Source: Methanobacteriaceae archaeon (GTDB taxonomy: Archaea; Methanobacteriota; Methanobacteria; Methanobacteriales; Methanobacteriaceae). Taken from it: 9,451 nucleotides of DNA. The position numbers and the translations under genes were made by a program. Each line of letters begins with the position of its first letter. Position 1 is the first letter of the stretch. The notes under the pieces are model-generated. The model ran no database searches. It was given only the letters and a program-made list of their open reading frames with translations, and had not been told where the DNA came from. The DNA lies in the NCBI GenBank assembly GCA_900766745.1, contig CAAFWR010000073.1, positions 1-9,451 on the forward strand, given 5' to 3'. Shown here piece by piece: positions 5,748 through 9,451 of this stretch.

Positions 5748-6920
5748 CTAATTCTTCCTTAAAGCATCAATAGCTTTTGGGAATTCTTTACAAAATACTT
5801 CAATCTCCTCTGTTGGAATTGAAAAACTTACACGCAAATATCTGTCTCCAAATATTCTGCTGGTATATTCTCCTTCCCTTGTAAATATTTCCCGTTCAAG
5901 TAAATACTCGGCCAATTCTTTCGGATTGATTCCAACTCGAGAAACATCAATAACCATCATGTTTGCATCTGAAGGATATACTGGTAAAAATACATCATCA
6001 ATTTTATCTACAGTATTTTTAATTAGCTCCTGATTATGGAATGTTATTTCACGAACTTCCTTAATCCAGTCTTTCTTAGTTTGGAGTCCTTTAATAGCAC
6101 CATATTGAGCAATTATATTAACACCTAAATCATTTACAACAACATTTTTAATAACATCAATAATGTCCTCAGTGGAAATTACAGCACCAATTCTTAAACC
6201 AGCCATTCCATATATCTTAGAAAAGCTATATACAGTCAAAGTATTATATGGAGCATAATCTGCAACTAAAAAGTGTTCTCTTGCAAAATCCTTGTAAGTT
6301 ACATCATGTAAAAGATAAATATCATTTTCAATAGCTATTTTAGCAAATTCCTTAATCTCATCTTCAGTATATGCTACACCTAAAGGATTTAACGGATCAA
6401 TTAAAATAATCATTTTAGTGTTTTCATCAATATTCTCACGTACAATCTCTGGAGTTAATTTATAACCATTTTCCTCATTATAAATTGGAACGTATTTTAC
6501 TTCATCTGCAAACCTATCTGCAAATGTTCCAATAATTAGATAACCAGGATCGCAAGTAATAACATTGTCTTCTGGTTCTAATAGTGCATGCATGCAAAGA
6601 TATAATGATTCAGTTGCACCTGCAGTTAAAAATACCTTAGAATCCTCAAGATTCAAATCATCAAGGATTAATTCTTTAAGTTCAGAAAAACCTTCAGGAG
6701 GTGGGTACTTACAGTACTCTTTTTCAAGAACACATGCGGCCATAGCATCAGCTATAACATCACCTACTAAATGATTCGTATTCTGACCCATCCAAATCAT
6801 GTCTTTGTCCATGAAAACATCTTCAAAGAAATCGTTAGCTGAGTCATAACCCTTTGGAGGTTTCCTCTCAATTTTTTCATATTTCTTTATAGGTTTTTCG
6901 CCGATTTTATTGCCAACCAT
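5748..6920 (-). CDS. PLP-dependent aminotransferase, class I/II fold
   Basis: A fold-type I PLP enzyme of about 390 residues, the normal length. Counting from the ATG at 6920: GATES (101-105) binds the cofactor phosphate, D206 (HDVTYKDF) faces the pyridine nitrogen, SFSK235 is the Schiff-base lysine followed by GMAGLRIG, and R363 (LRVSFS) should bind the substrate carboxylate. The usual NPxNPTG reads DPLNPLG (175-181), so this is a divergent subgroup. The substrate is unknown; annotations such as aspartate aminotransferase would be guesses. Start choice: ATG 6920 has GTGAT (6925-6929) 4 nt upstream. A GTG at 6929 adds three residues and would be leaderless from the TATA box at 6953-6963. It is first gene of an operon with the Fe-S and DGC-type genes. 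Confidence 0.85.
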   Translation of the reverse strand: MVGNKIGEKPIKKYEKIERKPPKGYDSANDFFEDVFMDKDMIWMGQNTNHLVGDVIADAMAACVLEKEYCKYPPPEGFSELKELILDDLNLEDSKVFLTAGATESLYLCMHALLEPEDNVITCDPGYLIIGTFADRFADEVKYVPIYNEENGYKLTPEIVRENIDENTKMIILIDPLNPLGVAYTEDEIKEFAKIAIENDIYLLHDVTYKDFAREHFLVADYAPYNTLTVYSFSKIYGMAGLRIGAVISTEDIIDVIKNVVVNDLGVNIIAQYGAIKGLQTKKDWIKEVREITFHNQELIKNTVDKIDDVFLPVYPSDANMMVIDVSRVGINPKELAEYLLEREIFTREGEYTSRIFGDRYLRVSFSIPTEEIEVFCKEFPKAIDALRKN

Positions 6921-6924
6921 TTTA

Positions 6925-6929
6925 ATCAC
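6925..6929 (-). promoter_or_regulatory. SD-like GTGAT deciding the aminotransferase start
   Basis: GTGAT matches the distal half of the archaeal SD (AGGAGGTGAT) and sits 4 nt before ATG 6920. The same GTG could itself be read as a start codon at 6929; no SD precedes it. Confidence 0.45.
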
Positions 6930-6952
6930 TTAACATATGATAGTAAATAATA

Positions 6953-6963
6953 CTATATATATT
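6953..6963 (-). promoter_or_regulatory. TATA box of the aminotransferase operon
   Basis: On the minus strand AATATATATAG lies in the 43-52 bp gap after radB. Initiation about 27 nt downstream would fall at 6929-6931, leaving a leader of 11 nt or less. This suggests the three-gene operon has its own promoter rather than reading through from radB. Confidence 0.5.
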
Positions 6964-6972
6964 TCCTATTAA

Positions 6973-7674
6973 TTAAATAATACCTTTTGATGTAATTTTA
7001 AAATTAACTCTTTTGCCTTCAGCAATATTACGATGTCTCTTGATAATAGCTATTCTTTCATGTAATTCATCAGTCTTATCTAACTGAATCATTGTTTTAC
7101 TCCAATATTGAAGAATCATACCACCAACAGGATGAATATTGTCTTTATCCTCATCAAAAGAATTGTAAATTTGATTTGTTAAAACAACTGCAATATCATA
7201 CTTTCTAGCTATTTTTGATAGAATTCCCATTTGTTTACCTAATTCCTTATTTAAAGGTGAAGATTGCATATCGTCAACACGATAAAGTGCAACAGCAGAA
7301 TCAAGGACAATCAAATCCAAATCATCATTGTTTTTAGAAACCCATAAATCCAAAGTTTTTAGATTGTCGGTTTGTTCAGTAAAACTATTAGGCTCTAAAA
7401 CAAGAATATTATTAGCTACTTTAGAAAAATCAAATTGTGCAATTTGTTTGATTCTATCAAGAGATATTCCACCTTCAGTATCAATATAAACTACCTTTTT
7501 ACCTTGTTTAGCTACACCTACAGCTAAAGACAAAGCAATATTGCTTTTACCAGAACTAGGCGGTCCAAAAATCTGAGTAATAATTCCTCGCTCAATACCT
7601 CCTTCTAAAAGAGTATCAATTCTAGAATTAGTTGGAATTTTTGTATCCTTATCAAAATTAGATAGAGCTCTCAT
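6973..7674 (-). CDS. radB: DNA repair and recombination protein RadB
   Basis: A 233-residue RecA/RadA-superfamily protein lacking the N-terminal helix-hairpin-helix domain of RadA. That absence and the length identify euryarchaeal RadB, a recombination mediator that assists RadA. The Walker A loop is GPPSSGKS (37-44), VYIDTEGG (62-69) follows, Walker B is LIVLDS (121-126), and VVLTNQIY (163-170) corresponds to the L2-preceding strand. HPVGG (181-185) and the C-terminal KRHRN basic patch are family-typical. No SD is present before the ATG. A TATA box at 7696-7705 is centred about 27 nt upstream, so the mRNA is probably leaderless with its own promoter, 33 bp after sua5. The ATPase is expected to be weak in this family. 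Confidence 0.93.
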   Translation of the reverse strand: MRALSNFDKDTKIPTNSRIDTLLEGGIERGIITQIFGPPSSGKSNIALSLAVGVAKQGKKVVYIDTEGGISLDRIKQIAQFDFSKVANNILVLEPNSFTEQTDNLKTLDLWVSKNNDDLDLIVLDSAVALYRVDDMQSSPLNKELGKQMGILSKIARKYDIAVVLTNQIYNSFDEDKDNIHPVGGMILQYWSKTMIQLDKTDELHERIAIIKRHRNIAEGKRVNFKITSKGII

Positions 7675-7695
7675 AATAATATTATGTTTTTTTAA

Positions 7696-7705
7696 GATTA
7701 TAAAA
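7696..7705 (-). promoter_or_regulatory. TATA box of radB
   Basis: Minus-strand TTTTATAATC lies between the sua5 stop and radB, centred near 7701, about 27 nt from the radB ATG. This spacing places the transcription start at or next to the start codon. Confidence 0.5.
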
Positions 7706-7707
7706 TA

Positions 7708-8286
7708 TTAACGTTTAATAAAATTCGGGCTCTCACCAGTTACATCAATAATAGTTGAAGGTTTACTTTCAAGTTCGCCAACATCAATAACCAAATCCAA
7801 ATCTGTGTCTAACTGGTTTAAAATATCATCAGGATTGTTAAAAGTTTTTTCATTGGCAATATTTGCACTGGTAGTTATTATTGGAAATAAATTAGCTAGA
7901 CTGCAGGCAATTTCATGCTCAGGAACTCTAATACCCACCTTGCTAAGTCCGCCAGTAACTGTTCTTGGAACAATATTGGTTTTGTTTAAAATTATAGTGT
8001 AAGGACCTGGCAAATACTGATTAATGACTTCTTGAGCTTTATAATCAACTTTTGAAACTAAATTAATAGCTTCTTTTGATGAAACTAAAATAGACAATGG
8101 TTTAAATGGAGCTCTTTTTTTAATATCAAAAATTCTTTTAACAGCAGTTCTATTGAAAATATTTGCTCCCAATCCATAAACAGTATCAGTAGGGTATAAA
8201 ATAACCCCTCCATGAGCCATGACCTTAATAGCTTCCTCCGTTATGGATTTATCAAAATTATCTCCATTAGTCTTTAATACCTTCAT
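7708..8286 (-). CDS. sua5: Threonylcarbamoyl-AMP synthase (Sua5/YrdC family)
   Basis: A 192-residue single YrdC domain that makes threonylcarbamoyl-AMP from threonine, bicarbonate and ATP. It is the first step of the t6A37 modification of ANN-decoding tRNAs, and the product is used by the KEOPS complex in archaea. Motifs in order are YPTDTVYGLG (31-40), KKRAPFKPLSILV (56-68) with the basic nucleotide-binding residues, LPGPYT (92-97), VGIRVPEH (117-124), TTSANIA (138-144) and STIIDVTG (177-184). The extra C-terminal Sua5 domain is absent, so this is the short form. There is no SD. A TATA box (8310-8317) centred 27 nt upstream implies a leaderless transcript. It is divergent from the lipid synthase across 35 bp. 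Confidence 0.93.
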   Translation of the reverse strand: MKVLKTNGDNFDKSITEEAIKVMAHGGVILYPTDTVYGLGANIFNRTAVKRIFDIKKRAPFKPLSILVSSKEAINLVSKVDYKAQEVINQYLPGPYTIILNKTNIVPRTVTGGLSKVGIRVPEHEIACSLANLFPIITTSANIANEKTFNNPDDILNQLDTDLDLVIDVGELESKPSTIIDVTGESPNFIKR

Positions 8287-8291
8287 AAAAA

Positions 8292-8299
8292 CTATATAT
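8292..8299 (+). promoter_or_regulatory. TATA box of the lipid synthase operon
   Basis: CTATATAT is centred about 27 nt before ATG 8322, which fits leaderless transcription from that ATG. It makes the upstream ATG at 8298 unlikely, since that codon overlaps the box itself. Confidence 0.55.
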
Positions 8300-8309
8300 G
8301 ATTAACATC

Positions 8310-8317
8310 TTTATATT
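8310..8317 (-). promoter_or_regulatory. TATA box of sua5
   Basis: Minus-strand AATATAAA is centred about 27 nt before the sua5 ATG (8286). No SD lies between, consistent with a leaderless message. It lies within 5 nt of the divergent ATG at 8322. Confidence 0.5.
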
Positions 8318-8321
8318 ATTT

Positions 8322-8891
8322 ATGCTTGAGAATCTACGACCTTTTTTAACAAGGATTTTAAATCCAATAGCCAGTAAAATTAATATAAATCCAAATATTG
8401 TTACAATAATTTCTCCTTTTATAGCAGCATTGTCTGCTTATTGTTTTGGAGAACATATGCTAATTTTAGGAGCAGTATTTATTCTTTTAAGTGGTTTTCT
8501 AGATGTTATAGATGGAGCAGTAGCTCGTTTTCATAGCAGAACCTCTAAATTTGGAGCTTTTCTTGATTCAACAATGGATAGAATAGCTGATGGAATAATT
8601 TATATTGGAATAATCTTTGGAGGTTACTGTAACTGGTTTATTGGAGTTCTTGCAATTCATTCTGCATTAACAATTAGCTATGTAAAAGCAAGAGCAGAAT
8701 CTCAGGGAGTAGAATGTAATGTGGGAGTAGCTGAACGTGCAGTGCGCATGATTATCTTAATGATTGGAGCCGTTCTTGGATATTTAGCCGGAGACGTTTA
8801 TTTCACATACACAATAATATTTCTAGTAATAATATCTTACTTTACAGTTGTTCAAAGAGTTTATCATGTTTGGAGGAATTTAGATGAGTGA
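8322..8891 (+). CDS. CDP-alcohol phosphatidyltransferase, probable archaetidylinositol phosphate synthase
   Basis: An integral membrane enzyme that likely joins CDP-archaeol to inositol-1-phosphate. From ATG 8322 it has 189 residues. The complete family signature D61-x2-D64-G65-x2-A68-R69-x8-G78-x3-D82-x3-D86 supplies the metal and CDP ligands. Hydrophobic segments fall at about 25-40, 45-61, 92-110, 142-156 and 163-178. The substrate call rests on resemblance to MTH1691 and the matching gene neighbourhood; another polar head group is possible. Start: an in-frame ATG at 8298 adds eight hydrophobic residues but lies inside the TATA box. ATG 8322 is 27 nt from that box and gives the family-like N-terminus MLENLRPFL. 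The gene overlaps the DUF357 gene by 8 nt. Confidence 0.87.
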   Translation: MLENLRPFLTRILNPIASKININPNIVTIISPFIAALSAYCFGEHMLILGAVFILLSGFLDVIDGAVARFHSRTSKFGAFLDSTMDRIADGIIYIGIIFGGYCNWFIGVLAIHSALTISYVKARAESQGVECNVGVAERAVRMIILMIGAVLGYLAGDVYFTYTIIFLVIISYFTVVQRVYHVWRNLDE

Positions 8892-9126
8892 TTTAGAAAG
8901 TCCAGAGAAAATAGCCATTGATATAGCAAAATTAGAGAGAAATTTAAACCAGGTAGCAGACATTACTTTTGAAAATGAAGAAAAGGAAGTATATAATAGA
9001 GCAGTTGACTATATGAATGATTCCAAGTATTATCTAGAAAAAGAAGATTTTAGAACTGCATTTGGTTGTATTGAATATAGTCACGGTCTTCTGGACGCTC
9101 TTCGTATGATCCATGGTTTAATTTAA
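8884..9126 (+). CDS. DUF357 family small helical protein
   Basis: An 80-residue protein matching the archaeal DUF357 family of unknown function. It is predicted to be almost wholly helical: a charged first helix (residues 6-26), a helix ending in YYLEKEDF (49-56) and a final helix with AFGCIEYSHGLLDALRMIHGL (59-79). That last segment, with the EYSHGLLDA core, is the most conserved part as I recall it. The ATG is inside the last codons of the lipid synthase (8-nt overlap), with GGAGG (8872-8876) 7 nt upstream, so it is translationally coupled. The layout suggests a shared role or simply co-expression; TPR-like protein binding is a guess. It converges with the ABC ATPase gene, 13 bp apart. Confidence 0.85.
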   Translation: MSDLESPEKIAIDIAKLERNLNQVADITFENEEKEVYNRAVDYMNDSKYYLEKEDFRTAFGCIEYSHGLLDALRMIHGLI

Positions 9127-9161
9127 AAAAAAAGAAAGATTAGTGAATTTTGATTTCACTA
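9125..9161 (-). terminator. Hairpin plus T-tract terminator of the ABC ATPase gene
   Basis: On the minus strand TAGTGAA (9161-9155) pairs with TTCACTA (9147-9141) over a 7-nt loop, followed by ATCTTTC and nine T (9133-9125). As with aEF1B, the stem takes in the stop codon and the T-tract fills the short gap to the convergent gene. Confidence 0.65.
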
Positions 9162-9451
9162 TCTAAAAGAGAGTCGTCAGCATTGGAGACAATTTTACCG
9201 TCCAATACTTCTATGACCCTATCAGCCAGTCTTGCAACATCCATATCATGAGTAACCATAATAAGAGTCACATTTTCCTCTTTATGAAGCTTGTCTAGCT
9301 GTTTTAAAATTTTATTGCTTGTTTTTGAGTCGAGTGAACCTGTTGGTTCATCTGCTAAAATTATAGATGGCTCGTTGGCTAATGCTCTTGCAATAGCTAC
9401 TCTTTGCCTTTCACCACCAGATAACTTGTTTGGAAGCATTTTAGACTTGTC
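9140..9451 (-). CDS. ABC transporter ATP-binding protein (MacB/LolD type), 5' end outside window
   Basis: The last 103 residues of an ABC ATPase, still open at the right edge. The frame runs upstream as DKSK before the first methionine at 9439, so that methionine is internal, not the start. The signature [15 protein letters not shown], Walker [16 protein letters not shown] and the H-loop VTHDMD are all present; Walker A lies beyond the edge. The '[10 protein letters not shown]' wording is typical of the MacB/LolD/FtsE-like group, which pairs with an FtsX-fold permease; in archaea such a permease is often adjacent, but none is visible here. The C-terminus is a short acidic tail ending IKIH. 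Substrate is unknown. Confidence 0.9.
   Translation of the reverse strand, partial: DKSKMLPNKLSGGERQRVAIARALANEPSIILADEPTGSLDSKTSNKILKQLDKLHKEENVTLIMVTHDMDVARLADRVIEVLDGKIVSNADDSLLDSEIKIH

Noticed and set aside
6565..6774. Plus-strand 69-codon open frame inside the aminotransferase
   Set aside because: It is antisense to conserved PLP-enzyme coding sequence, with low-complexity serine-rich translation and no start signals.
7805..8002. Plus-strand 65-codon hydrophobic open frame inside sua5
   Set aside because: It is antisense to the conserved YrdC motifs; the apparent membrane segment is a by-product of the complementary strand.
8298..8321. Eight-residue N-terminal extension (MINIFILF) of the lipid synthase from ATG 8298
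   Set aside because: The upstream ATG overlaps the TATA box and has no SD, while ATG 8322 sits at the expected transcription start and matches the family N-terminus.
9140..9439. Treating the ABC ATPase fragment as a complete 99-residue protein
   Set aside because: The frame stays open to the window edge and the part seen lacks Walker A, so it is the 3' portion of a longer gene, not a truncated pseudogene.
1..9451. Search for CRISPR arrays, insertion sequences, tRNA genes and attachment sites
   Set aside because: I saw no regularly spaced repeats, transposase motifs, terminal inverted repeats, tRNA-like cloverleaf or duplicated tRNA ends. The gene content is mostly housekeeping.

Overview
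The window looks like a chromosomal segment of a methanogenic archaeon, most likely a very AT-rich Methanobacteriales such as Methanobrevibacter. Three things support this. It carries archaeal information-processing genes (aEF1B, Pth2, ABCE1/Rli1, RadB). It carries methanogen or archaeal-lipid genes (MfnE for methanofuran, an archaetidylinositol-phosphate-synthase-like enzyme). The promoters are archaeal TATA boxes rather than bacterial -35/-10 pairs. From memory, the order lipid synthase, Sua5, RadB, aminotransferase ... aEF1B parallels the MTH1691-MTH1699 region of Methanothermobacter thermautotrophicus. The genus assignment is inference.

Layout. Bases 1-331 are extremely AT-rich with no convincing protein gene, but hold a strong TATA palindrome, a tiny ORF with a Shine-Dalgarno (SD) site and a 10-bp GC-containing hairpin. 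A flavodoxin (minus) and a small winged-helix regulator (plus) are divergent at 332-1253. A minus-strand block at 1268-2773 runs pth2, mfnE, a 53-residue four-knuckle zinc-ribbon gene and aEF1B, ending in a hairpin plus T-tract terminator. ABCE1 (plus) diverges from pth2 and ends on the very same TTAA as the convergent gene beyond it. A tight minus-strand set at 4634-6929 encodes a PLP aminotransferase, a two-cluster QueG-like iron-sulfur protein and a DGC-type putative zinc-binding protein. Then come radB and sua5/yrdC (minus), divergent over only 35 bp from the lipid synthase plus DUF357 pair. The right edge holds the 3' part of a MacB/LolD-type ABC ATPase with its own terminator.

How the genes fit together. 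Most of the window is housekeeping: elongation-factor nucleotide exchange, peptidyl-tRNA clearance, ribosome recycling and tRNA t6A synthesis, with methanofuran, inositol-lipid and DNA-repair genes interleaved. The least understood part is the aminotransferase/Fe-S/zinc-protein operon, whose gene spacing (8 nt, then a 4-nt ATGA overlap) implies a shared task that I cannot name.

I see no CRISPR array, transposon, tRNA or rRNA, and nothing that clearly amounts to a new defence or mobile system. The most interesting unexplained signals are the small transcript unit in 179-304, the three-gene metalloprotein operon, and the compact, apparently leaderless promoters of radB, sua5 and the lipid synthase.
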